Shown: piece after piece, positions 21,266 through 31,407 of the stretch
Layout: every line of letters begins with the position of its first letter
Numbering within the stretch: position 1 is the first letter of the stretch
DNA from: Delphinapterus leucas
Lineage: Eukaryota > Chordata > Mammalia > Artiodactyla > Monodontidae
DNA length: 64,000 nt
NCBI RefSeq assembly: GCF_002288925.2
Contig: NW_022098048.1
Span: forward strand, 19,224,220 to 19,288,219
Reading direction: 5' to 3'
Position numbers and translations under genes: made by a program
The notes under the pieces: model-generated
What the model was told of the DNA's origin: nothing
What the model saw: the letters and a program-made list of their open reading frames with translations, nothing else
Database searches by the model: none

Positions 21266-21472
21266 GATTGCTGTCAGAGCTGACAGGATTTTTGAAATGG
21301 ACTCACACTAACCAAACTCAAGAGACTGATGTATAATCAGAATGCTGGCATGTGATTTCACAGTAGGCGAGGCATCCATCCAGTGAAGAATATCAGTGTC
21401 CATCATCCAGCACACTGCCTTCCCAGTGTTAAAGTATTTGGGGGTCAAATTACACATCAAAACTTAGCTGGT

Positions 21473-21655
21473 GGGCTTCCCTGGTGGCGCAGTGGTTGAG
21501 AGTCTGCCTGCCAATGCAGGGGACACGGGTTCGGGCCCCGGTCCGGGAAGATCCCACATGCCGCGGAGCGGCTGGGCCCGTGAGCCATGGCCGCTGAGCC
21601 TGCACATCCAGAGCCTGTGCTCCACAGCAGGAGAGGCCACAACAGTGAGAGGCCA
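21473..21655 (+). mobile_element. Young CHR-type SINE lacking its A-tail
   Basis: Head GGGCTTCCCTGGTGGCGCAGTGG through AACAGTGAGAGGCCA. The 3' end stops before the usual CGCGTACCGC and A-tail. The direct repeat CTTAGCTGGT (21463-21472) / CTTGGCTGGT (21656-21665) flanks it, with nine of ten bases matching. This suggests a 3'-truncated template or a non-standard integration. Confidence 0.92.
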
Positions 21656-21665
21656 CTTGGCTGGT

Positions 21666-22213
21666 AATTACTGAGTTTGATGAATAGAATCAGTCATTTC
21701 TGGTCAATTTATTTCTCCTTTTCATGCACTATTCCTAGAACATTCTTAAGGGCACTCTTCAAGACAATCTACACACTTGTTTTTGTCCTTCTTAATTGGA
21801 TTTCTACCACATTTCCATCCAATGTGAAGTGCCCTTACCTCTTTGGTTGACTTCACACAGAAGCAGACCCTGCAAGAAGGAATCAGTTCAAATCATTTAT
21901 TTGGAGAGGAGATTGCAGGAACCACTAGTAAGAGTTAGGAAGTAAGACAAGGAAGGGAAAGAAACCATTGCAGGGTGTGTTAAGGGGTAGGTTATCACTG
22001 TGAGCACCTGGGTCTCAATCCCACTGGGAACTTGTGGGGAATGTTGTAGAACACTCCTGAGAATATCTGCTCTTGAGGACCAAGGAAGCTGGGAGTTTCT
22101 CTTCCAACTCCATCCACCATTTGCTGAGGGATGCTCCCCAAGACAACTTTTCCCCAGAACTTTTGGCCTTCCCCACCATGAGCTGAGCATACCATAGAGC
22201 ATTCACTAGTATA
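21666..22213. other. Unassigned stretch
   Basis: No gene recognised. Part of it (21870-22200) may be a decayed old repeat. The several short frames on both strands at 21897-22284 have no recognised domain. Confidence 0.4.
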
Positions 22214-22436
22214 GAGTCACAGGTACTCGCAGCAGGTGAATAGGTGTGGTGAGTGGTCAGGACACATGCAAAGCATTGCACCATCTGCTAACATCCCACT
22301 AGGCATGATTTGTATCAAGTCATATGGAGTCACAGGTACTCGCAGCAGGTGAATAGGTGTGGTGAGTGGTCAGGACACATGCAAAGCATTGCACCATCTG
22401 CTAACATCCCACTAGGCATGATTTGTATCAAGTCAT
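22214..22436 (+). repeat. Exact 110-bp tandem duplication (period 113)
   Basis: 22214-22323 and 22327-22436 are identical over 110 bases (both start GAGTCACAGGTACTCGCAGC), separated by ATG. The match reaches a few bases further left with one mismatch. No other copy is seen in the window. Zero divergence means a very recent duplication or an assembly artefact. Confidence 0.95.
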
Positions 22437-22450
22437 TTTAAAGATGGTTG

Positions 22451-23070
22451 TCTTCCCGGATAAAACCATAATTTAAAAAGATACATGCAACCCAGTGTTC
22501 ACTGAAGCACTATTTACAATAGCCAGGACATGGAAGCAACCTAAATGTCCATCAACAGAGGAATGGATATAGAAGATGCAGTACATATATACAATGGAAT
22601 ATTACTCAGCCATAAAAATTAACGAAATAGTGCCATTTGCAGAGATGTGGATAGACCTAGAGACTGTCATACAGAGTGAAGTAAGTCAGAAAGAGAAAAA
22701 CAAGTATCATATAATATTGCTTATATGTGGAATCTAGAAAAATGGTACAGATTAATTTATTTGCAAAGCAGAAATACAGACACAGATGTAGAGAACAAAC
22801 TTATGGATACCAAAGTGGGGAGGGGAGGTGGGATGAATTGGGAGATTGGGATTGACATATATGCACTACTATGTATAAAATAGATAACTAATGAGAACCT
22901 ACTGTATAGCACAGGGAACTCTACTCAATGCTGTGCGGTGAACTAAATGGGAAGGAAATCCAAAAAAGAAGAGATATATGTATATGTATAACAGATTCAC
23001 TTTGCTGTACAGCAAAAACTAACACAACATTGTAAAGCAACTATACTCCAATAAAAATTTTTTTAAAAAC
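22451..23070 (+). mobile_element. 5'-truncated L1 3' end with exact 12-bp TSD
   Basis: Sense L1: TACAATAGCCAGGACATGGAAGCAACC, TACAATGGAATATTACTCAGCC, ATAGCACAGGGAACTCTACTCAATG, ending in ACTCCAATAAAAATTTTTTTAAAA. TAAAGATGGTTG at 22439-22450 and 23071-23082 is an exact TSD. It inserted right next to the tandem duplication. Confidence 0.93.
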
Positions 23071-23294
23071 TAAAGATGGTTGGCTCATAATTTACATATG
23101 ACTGTTCAGGTATTAGATACAAGATATCAAGGCAGGTTTTCCTTAATTCCTGGACAGAACCCTAAAAACTTGTATGACTATTTTTTTAAGACAAGTGCAA
23201 AATCTTTTAAACTTTATGTCCTGCCTAATTATCAGAGTTCCCAAGTTGTTGAGGTGATGAAACAAGATAGAGGATGCAGAATAGAAACATGGTT

Positions 23295-23925
23295 GATGGC
23301 AATGTATTAGTGTTCCACTGCTGCTATAACGAATTACCACAAATATGGCAGCCAAAACAACACACATATTTGTTATCTCACGGTTCCCATGGGTCAGAAG
23401 TCCAGGGACAGCTTATAATGGTCCTCAGCTCAGGATTGCGTATGGCTGTGATCAAGGTATCAGTCAGGCTGCATTTCTATCTGGGGAAAAATTCTGCTTC
23501 CAAGCTTATTCAGGTTTTCGGCAGAATTCATTTCCTCGTGGCTATGTGATGGAGGGGGGCCCTGGCTCTTTGCAGCTGTCAGCTAGAGGCTATACCCAGG
23601 TCCTAGAGGCCACGCACATTTTTTTGCCATGTGGGCTTCCTCAATATGGCAGTTTACTTCATCAAGTCAGCAAGAAGAATCCCTGCTAGGAAGGAATTTT
23701 ATATAACATAATATCATCACAGGGATGACAGTCTATCACCTTTGCCATATAATGTAACCTAATCAGGAAGTGACATCCATCACTTTGGACATACTCTGTC
23801 GGGAGGGAGCAAGTTCCATGTCCTGCACACACTCACGGAAAGGAGATTACACAAAGGAGTGGACTCAGGAAGTGAGGAATCATTGGGGGGGGTCCCCTTA
23901 AATCTGTCTGCCACAGACACATGGT
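23295..23925 (+). mobile_element. Old mammalian interspersed repeat (fuller copy)
   Basis: Starts TATTAGTGTTCCACTGCTGCTATAACGAATTACCACAAA, continues CACACATATTTGTTATCTCACGGTTC and TCACCTTTGCCATATAATGTAACCTAATC, and ends near AATCTGTCTGCCACA. Related to the repeats at 346-562 and 54530-54880. Class not assigned. Confidence 0.6.
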
Positions 23926-24590
23926 GAGTACTCAGTAAATATTAATTTGCTTCCCTTGATTTGGACTCTTCCAGGCCTGCATATATTATTACTGTCATAG
24001 TATATTTAGGCCAGAATAAAGACTCGTGATGGACATGGATTCTCTGGGATTGAGAACACAATGCAGACATGACAGCTCCATGGTGACAACAAGCACTGTC
24101 AGATCCCATTACCTGCCTGTGCACAGTTATCACACATTTAATGTGGTGAAATGTTACGGCCACATCACAGTCAGCCTGAACTGATGGTTTTAATTTGGGT
24201 CTAAGGCTAGAGCTATGCTGATGATTTTTACCACTGGCTAGACCTGGGGGGCGGGGGGTGTCACATTTCCATGAGTTTCTGTTATCAAGAGGGAGTCTTT
24301 GTTCCCTCTTCATCTTGAAATTTTCAAGCAAGTGAAAGCTAGTATTTACCAGGTGGAAAAAACTGTCATTAGACATTAGTCCCTTGCATTTTATATTAGA
24401 TGAGATTCTGAGCGAGTTATGAAAATATAGGGGTTGGCACATTCAGGCTCTGGGAACGCTAAGTAGCAATTGAAATTTGGCTTTCCTAAGGACTTGATGA
24501 AAATAAAAGAGCTCATACAAATCCACAGGCAGCAGCTCCCAAGAAGTCATCTGAGTATAGGCTACAAAAACGCTTTATGTTCATACAACT
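23926..24590. other. Unassigned stretch with a 166-codon open frame
   Basis: No repeat recognised. The minus strand is open from 24442 to 23942 (166 codons), which is long for non-repeat DNA here. The predicted protein shows no signal peptide, transmembrane segment or motif I recognise, so I do not call it a gene. Confidence 0.3.
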
Positions 24591-24660
24591 ACCACTGACC
24601 CTTGAACAACACAGGTTTGAGCTACCTGGGTTCACTTATATATGGTTTTTCATTTACCGC
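24591..24660 (+). mobile_element. Tigger-like DNA transposon end
   Basis: TGACCCTTGAACAACACAGGTTTGAGC and GGTTCACTTATATATGG match the well-known terminal sequence of a Tigger/MER (mariner-type) element. Only about 70 bp remain, directly before the retropseudogene. Confidence 0.6.
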
Positions 24661-24677
24661 CACAACCCCACCCCTGC

Positions 24678-25703
24678 TGGTGTATCTCCAAACAAATGAC
24701 TTGGCAGTCAGCCTTTCCTGCATCAAGAAACATTCATGACTTAACTTTGAGGATCATATTCTTGGAGTGACTTCTGTTGATTTTGGAGAGATTGGGCCTG
24801 TCTTATGAATGGTGATGATATTGCAAATGTATATAGATTGAGGAATCCATAAGAAAAGTATTGCAATTTTTAAAATATCTTTTTCTATGAACTCAGAACC
24901 TGAGAGGTCTGGGGTTGTCATGTTGTTGGAAAAAACAAACGTTGTGAAGAAGACAAACACTATCCTAGAAGTTCCAGTTGGTGAAATTCTGTGGTCCACG
25001 TACAGACTCCTTGATGATGCCATAAGTGGAAAGGGTCCACTTGGTTATAAAACCCACAGGAAACTTGATCCAAAAGGCACTGGGAACATTCCCCAGTGTC
25101 TGTGCAGACCACCAGTAAGGTTGTAAATAACTTGGAACTGATTGGCTGTGATCAACTGGAGTTTGTTACTGGCGACAAACTCTCAGAACATCCATTTTTG
25201 TTGACATTATTATTAACCAGTTATGTTTAATATAATGTCTTAATACTGATCGTAAGACATCAAGATTATCCCAGTTGATGAAGAGGCTTACAGACTTAGG
25301 TGTCATGGGGTACACCACTGTGATCTCAGACACTCCTTCTGATAGTCTCCTTTCTGCCCTCGGTACCTAGCTCTATAGTCTGATTTTTTGTTAGATCATT
25401 TCATGGATGATGGAAAGCATATTCTACTCACCTGTGAGGACTTACTCAAACAGGACTTATCCAAACAGATATCCTTGGTTTTGAGGTTCACACTGGTGAT
25501 CTGTTCTACTAACAATAACAAATATTGACAGAACAGTTAGAATGAGTGAGGTATTGGCGGCAAGCATCCTGGCTCCTCTCCCAGGCATTGAAACAAAGAC
25601 TGATGCTATATCTTCTTCCATTTTTTAAAATGTCATTTTCATCATGGATTTACAGATCTCCTGGTGAGTAGAGCTGTCAATAAAAGAATCCACCCTACCT
25701 TTA
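24678..25703 (+). pseudogene. ATP5F1A: Processed pseudogene of ATP synthase alpha subunit
   Basis: The functional gene encodes the alpha subunit of mitochondrial F1 ATP synthase. Here a continuous, intron-free series of frames follows that protein in order. There is a presequence-like SFPASRNIH (near 24710), FEDHILG (24746-24766), and TSVDFGEIGPVL then GDDIANVYRLRNP. VPVGE...GKGPLGYKT lies in 24887-25126, then LIGCDQLEFVTGD. RKTSRLSQLMKRLTD and YTTVISDTPSD lie near 25250-25340, MDDGKH...EDLLKQDLSKQ near 25410, MSEVLAASILAPLPGIETK near 25540, and NVIFIMDLQI near 25630. The phosphate-binding loop (GxxxxGKT in the family) reads GDKLSEHP at 25171-25194, so it is destroyed. Several stops and frameshifts are present. 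The copy stops at an L1 piece at 25704, about three-quarters through the protein. No intron is seen where the real gene has several, hence a retrocopy. Confidence 0.85.
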
Positions 25704-26217
25704 GATTGGATAAAGAAGATGTGGTACATATATACAATGGAATATTAGCCATAAAAAAGAATGAAATAATGCCATTTGCAGCAACATGGATGGACCTAGA
25801 GATTATCATCCTAAGTGAAGTAAGTCAGACAGAGAAAGACAAATATCATATGATATCACTCGTATGTGGAATCTACTTTAAAGAAAGAAAATTAAAAAAT
25901 GAACTTATTTACAAAGCAGAAACAGACTTACAGATATTGAAAACAAACTTAGGGTTACCAAGGGGAAACATGGTGGGGGGGAGGGATAAATCAGGAGCGT
26001 GGGATGAACACACACACACTATTATATATAAGATAGATAACCAACAAGGACCTACTGTATAGCACAGGGAACTCTACTCAACATTATGTGATAACCTATA
26101 TGAGAAAGAATCTAAAAAAGAATGAATATATGTATATGTATAACTGAATCACTTTGCTGTACACTTGAAACTAATGCAACATTGTAAATCAACTATATTC
26201 CAATAAAAATTTTAAAA
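25704..26217 (+). mobile_element. 5'-truncated L1 3' end
   Basis: GGATAAAGAAGATGTGGTACATATATACAATGGAATATTAGCC through TAACCTATATGAGAAAGAATC to CAACTATATTCCAATAAAAATTTT. It abuts the ATP5F1A pseudogene directly. I found no convincing TSD. It meets the next, opposite-strand L1 tail-to-tail across a 55-bp A-rich spacer. Confidence 0.9.
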
Positions 26218-26271
26218 AATAAGATATAATGAACTAAAACAAACAACAACAACAAAAAGAATACCCCTTAC
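26218..26271. repeat. A-rich spacer between two convergent L1 tails
   Basis: AACAAACAACAACAACAAAAAG-type simple sequence. It is probably the remains of the first element's tail, into which the second L1 inserted. Confidence 0.6.
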
Positions 26272-26645
26272 TTTTCTTTTTAAACATCTTTATTGGAGTA
26301 TAATTGCTTCACAATGGTGTGTTAGTTTCTGCTTTATAACAAAGTGAGTCAGTTATACATATACATATGTTCCCATATTTCTTCCCTTTTGTGTCTCCCT
26401 CCCTCCTACCCTCGCTATCCCACCCCTCTAGGTGGTCACAAAGCACTGAGCTGATCTCCCTGTGCTATACGGCTGCTTCCCACTAGCTATCTATTTTACG
26501 TTTGGTAGTGTATATATGTCCATGCCATTCTCTCACTTTGTCACAGCTTACCCTTCCCCCTCCCCATATCCTCAAGTCCATTCTGTAGTAAGTCTGCGTC
26601 TTTATTCCTGTCTTACCCCTAGGTTCTTCATGACATTTTTTTTTC

Positions 26646-29600
26646 TTAAATTCCATATATATGTGTTAGCATACAGTATTTGTCTTTCTCTTTCTGACTT
26701 ACTTCACTCTGTATGACAGACTCTAGGTCCATCCACCTCATTACAAATAGCTCAATTTCCTTTCTTTTTATGGCTGAGTAATATTCCATTGTATATATAT
26801 GCCACATCTTCTTTATCCATTCATCCGATGACGGACACTTAGGTTGTTTCCATCTCCTGGCTATTGTAAATAGAGCTGCAATGAACATTTTGGTACATGA
26901 CTCTTTTTGAATTATGGTTTTCTCAGAGTATATGCCCAGTAGTGGGATTGCTGGGTCATATGGTAGTTCTATTTGTAGTTTTTTAAGGAACCTCCATTCT
27001 GTTCTCCATAGTGGCTGTACCAATTCACATTCCCAACAGCAGTGCAAGAGTGTTCCCTTTTCTCCACACCCTCTCCAGCATTTATTGTTTCTAGATTTTT
27101 TGATGATGGCCATTCTGACTGGTGTGAGATGATATCTCATTGTAGTTTTGATTTGCATTTCCCTAATGATTAATGATGTTGAGCATTCTTTCATGTGTTT
27201 GTTGGCAGTCTGTATATCTTCTTTGGAGAAATGTCTATTTAGGTCTTCTGCCCATTTTTGGATTGGGTTATTTGTTTTCTTGTTATTCAGCTGCATGAGA
27301 TGCTTGTAAATTTTTGAGATTAATCCTTTGTCAGTTGCTTCATTTGCAAATATTTTCTCCCATTCTGAGGGTTGTCTTTTGGTCTTGTTTATGGCTTCCC
27401 TTTCTGTGCAAAAGCTTTGCAGTTTCATTAGGTCTCATTTGTTTATTTTTGTTTTTATTTTCATTTCTCTAGGAGGTGGATCAAAAAGGATCTTGCTGTG
27501 ATTTACGTCATAGAGTGTTCTGCCTATCTTTCCCTCTAAGAGTTTGATAGTGTCTGGCCTTACATTTAGGTCTTTAATCCATTTTGAGCTTATTTTTGTG
27601 TATGGTGTTAGGGAGTGATCTAATCTCATACTTTTACATGTACCTGTCCAGTTTTCCCAGCACCACTCATTGAAGAGGCAGTCCTTTCTTCACTGTACAT
27701 TCCTGCCTCCTTTATCAAAGATAAGGTGAACATATGTGCGGGGGTTTATCTCTGGGCTTTCTATCCTGTTCCATTGATCTATATTTCTGTTTTAGGGCCA
27801 GTACCATATTGTCTTGATTACTGTAGCTTTGTACGATAGTCTGAAGTCCAGGAGCCTGATTCCTCCAGCTCCGTTTTTCATTCTCAAGCTTGCCTCAGCT
27901 ATTCGGGGTCTTTGGTGTTTCCATACAACTTGTGAAATTTTTTGTTCTAGTTTTGTGAAAAATGTCAGTGGTAGTTTGATAGGGATTGCATTGAATCTGT
28001 AGATTGCTTTGGGTAGTAGAGTCATTTTCACAAAGTTGATTCTTCCAATCCAAGAACATGATATATCTCTCCATCTATTTGTATCATCTTAAATTTCTTT
28101 CATCAGTGTCTTATAATTTTCTGCATACAGGTCTTTTGTCTCCTTAGGTAGGTCTATTCCTAGATATTTTATTCTTTTTGTTGCAATGGTAAATGGGAGT
28201 GTTTTCTTGATTTCACTTTCAGATTTTTCGTCATTAGTGCATAGGAATGCCAGATATTTCTGGGCATTAATTTTGTATCCTGCTACTTTACCAAATTCAT
28301 TGATTAACTCTAGTAGTTTTCTGGTAGCATCTTTAGGATTCTCTATGTATAGTATCATGTCATCTGCAAACAGTGACAGATTTACTTCTTCTTTTCCAAT
28401 TTGGATTCCTTTTATTTCCTTTTCTTCTCTGATTGCTGTGGCTAAAACTTCCAAAACTATGTTGAATAAGAGTGGTGAGGGTGGACAACCTTGTCTTGTG
28501 CCTGATCTTAGTGGAAATGCTTTCAGTTTTTCACCATTGAGGACGATGTTGGCTGTGGGTTTGTCATATATGGCCTTTATTATGTTGAGGAAAGTTCCCT
28601 CTATGCCTACTTTCTGCAGGGTTTTTATCATAAATCGGTGTTGAATTTTGTTGAAAGCTTTCTCTGCATCTATTGAGATGACCATATGGTTTTTTTCCTT
28701 CAATTTGTTAATATTATGTATCACATAGATTGCTTTGTGTATATTGAAGAATTCTTGCATTCCTGGAATAAACCCCACTTGATCATGGTGTATGATCTTT
28801 TTAATGTGCTGTTGGATTCTGTTTGCTAGTATTTTGTTGAGGATTTTTGCATCTATGTTCATCAGTGATATTGGCCTGTAGTTTTCTTTCTTTGTGACAT
28901 CCTTGTCTGGTTTGGTATCAGGGTGATGGTGGCCTCGTAGAATGAGTTTGGGAGTATTTCTCCCTCTGCTATATTTTGGAAGATTTTGAGAAGGATGGGT
29001 GTTAGCTCTTCTCTAAATGTTTGATAGAATTCGCCTGTGAAGCCCTCTGGTCCTGGGCTTTTGTTTGTTGCAAGATTTTTAATCACAGTTTCAATTTCAG
29101 TGCTTGTGATTGGTCTTTTCATATTTTCTATTTCTTCCTGATTCAGTCTTGGCAGGTTGGGTATTTCTAAGAATTTGTCCATTTCTTCCAGGTTGTCCAA
29201 TTTATTGGCATAGAGTTGCTTGTAGTAATCTCTAATGATCTTTTGTATTTCTGCAGTGTCAGTTGTTACTTCTCCTTTTTCTTTTCTAATTCTATTAATT
29301 TGAGTCTTCTCCCACTTTTCTTGATGAGTATGGCTAATGGTTTATCAATTTTGTTTAGCTTCTCAAAGAACCAGCTTTTAGTTTTATTGATCTTTCCTAT
29401 CGTTTCCTTCATTTCTTTTTCATTTATTTCTGATCTGATCTTTATGATTTCTTCTGCTAACTTTGGGGTTTTTTTGTTCTTCTTTCTCTAATTTCTTTAG
29501 TTGCAAGGTTAGGTTGTTAATTTGAGATGTTTCCTGTTTCTTAAGGTAGGATTGTATTGCTATAAACTTCCCTCTTAGAACTGCTTTTGCTGCATCCCAT

Positions 29601-30457
29601 AGGTTTTGAGTCATCGTGTCTCCATTGTCATTTGTTTCTAGGTATTTTTTGATTTCCTCTTTGATTTCTTCAGTGATCACTTCGTTATTAAGTAGTGTAT
29701 TGTTTAGCCTCCATGTGTTTGTATTTTGTACAGATCTTTTCCTGTAATTGATATCTAGTCTCATAGTGTTGTGGTCGGAAAAGATACTTGATACAATTTC
29801 AATTGCCTTAAATTTACCAAAGCTTGATTTGTGACCCAAGATATGACCTATCCTGTAGAATGTTCCATGAGCACTTGAGAAAAATGTGTATTCTGTTGTT
29901 TTTGGATGGAATGTCCTATAAATATCAATTAAGTCCATCTTGTTTAATGTATCATTTAAAGCTTGTGTTTCCTTATTTATTTTCATTTTGGATGATCTGT
30001 CCATTGGTGAAAGTGGGGCGTTAAGACCCCCTACTATGATTGTGTTACTGTCGATTTCCCCTTTTAAGGCTGTTAGTATTTGCCTTATGTATTGAGATGC
30101 TCCTATGTTGGGTGCATAAATATTGACAATTGTTATATCTTCTTCTTGGATCGATCCCTTGATCATTATATAGTGTCCTTCTTTGTCTCTTCTAATAGTC
30201 TTTATTTTTAAGTCTATTTTGTCTGATATGAGAATTGCTACTCCAGCTTTCTTTTGGTTTCCATTTGCATGAAATATCTTTTTCCATCCCCTTACTTTCA
30301 GTCTGTATGTGTCTCTAGGTCTGAAGTGGGTCTCTTGTAGACAGCAAATATATGGGTCTTGTTTTTGTACCCATTCAGCCAGTCTGTGTCTTTTGGTGGG
30401 ATCATTTAACCCATTTACATTTAAGGTAATTATTGATATTTATGTTCCTATTCCCAT
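26646..30457 (-). pseudogene. L1 ORF2 (endonuclease-reverse transcriptase), broken
   Basis: ORF2p nicks DNA and copies L1 RNA at the nick. Domains in order: N-terminal endonuclease from 30457 (an early TAA in codon 6), RT, and the Cys-rich C-terminus. In the endonuclease, the conserved GDFN motif reads GGLN near 30026 and the DHILGHK motif reads GHILGHK, so two catalytic aspartates are lost. SDHN is kept. The RT core (28862-28089) is a 257-codon open frame with [14 protein letters not shown] and intact FADDM (28370-28356). The Cys/His motif C-x3-C-x7-H-x4-C is visible in the last frame (27428-26646). Frame breaks lie near 29420, 29200 and 28862, and stops lie near 27792 and 27430 (a Trp codon turned TGA). 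Confidence 0.93.
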
Positions 30458-30515
30458 TTTCTTAATTGTTTTGGGTTTGTTATTGTAGGTCTTTCCCTTC
30501 TCTTGTGTTTCTTGC

Positions 30516-31407
30516 CTAGAGAAGGTCCGTTAGCATTTGTTGTAAAGCTGGTTTGGTGATGCTGAACTCTCTCAACTTTTGCTTGTCTGTAAAGGTTTTA
30601 ATTTCTCCATCAAATCTGAATGAGATCCTTGCTGGGTAGAGTAATCTTGGTTGCAGGCTTTTCACCTTCATCACTTTAAATATGTCCTGCCACTCCCTTC
30701 TGGCTTGCAGTGTTTCTGCTGAAAGATCAGCTGTTAACATTATGGGTATTCCCTTGTGTGTTATTTGTTGTTTTTCCCTTGCTGCTTTTAATATGTTTTC
30801 TTTGTATTTAATTTTTGATAGTTTGATTAATATGTGTCTTGGCGTGTTTCTCCTTGGATTTATCCTGTATGGGACTCTCTGTGCTTCCTGGACTTGATTA
30901 ACTATTTCCTTTCCCATATTAGGGAAGTTTTCAACTATAATCTCTTCAAATATTTTCTCAGTCCCTTTCTTTTTCTCTTCTTCTTCTGGAGCCCCTATAA
31001 TTCGAATATTGGTGCGTTTAATGTTTCCCCAGAGGTCTCTGAGACTGTCCTCAGTTCTTTTCATTCTCTTTTCTTTATTCTGCTCTGCAGTAGTTATTTC
31101 CACTATTTTATCTTCCAGGTCACTTATCCGTTCTTGTGCCTCAAATATTCTGCTATTGATCCCTTCTAGAGTATTTTTAATTTCATTTATTGTGTTGTTC
31201 ATCGTTGTTTGTTTCATCTTGTTCTTCTAGGTCCTTGTTAAATGTTTCTTGCATTTTCTCTATTCTATTTCCAAGATTTTGGATCATGTTTACTATCATT
31301 ATTCTGAATTCTTTTTCAGGTAGACTGCCTATTTCCTCTTCATTTGTTAGGTCTGGTGGGTTTTTACCTTGCTCCTTCGTCTGCTGTGTGTTTTTCTCTC
31401 TTTTCAT
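30516..31407 (-). pseudogene. L1 ORF1 (RNA-binding chaperone), one frameshift
   Basis: ORF1p coats L1 RNA as a trimer. The start Met is at 31407 (MKREKNTQQTKEQ). The N-terminal part reads to LEEQDETNN and shifts frame near 31200; the rest is open from 31217 to the stop at 30516. The leucine/glutamate-rich coiled coil is followed by the RRM-like NIRIIGAPEEEE and the C-terminal RYPARISF-like LYPARISFRFDG. Total length of about 297 codons is normal for the family. Comparison with the second L1, which reads LEELKRKQV at this place, shows the break is a small deletion. Confidence 0.93.

Noticed and set aside
22214..22436. CRISPR-like array
   Set aside because: Only two 110-bp copies with a 3-bp spacer in a mammalian genome; this is a tandem duplication.
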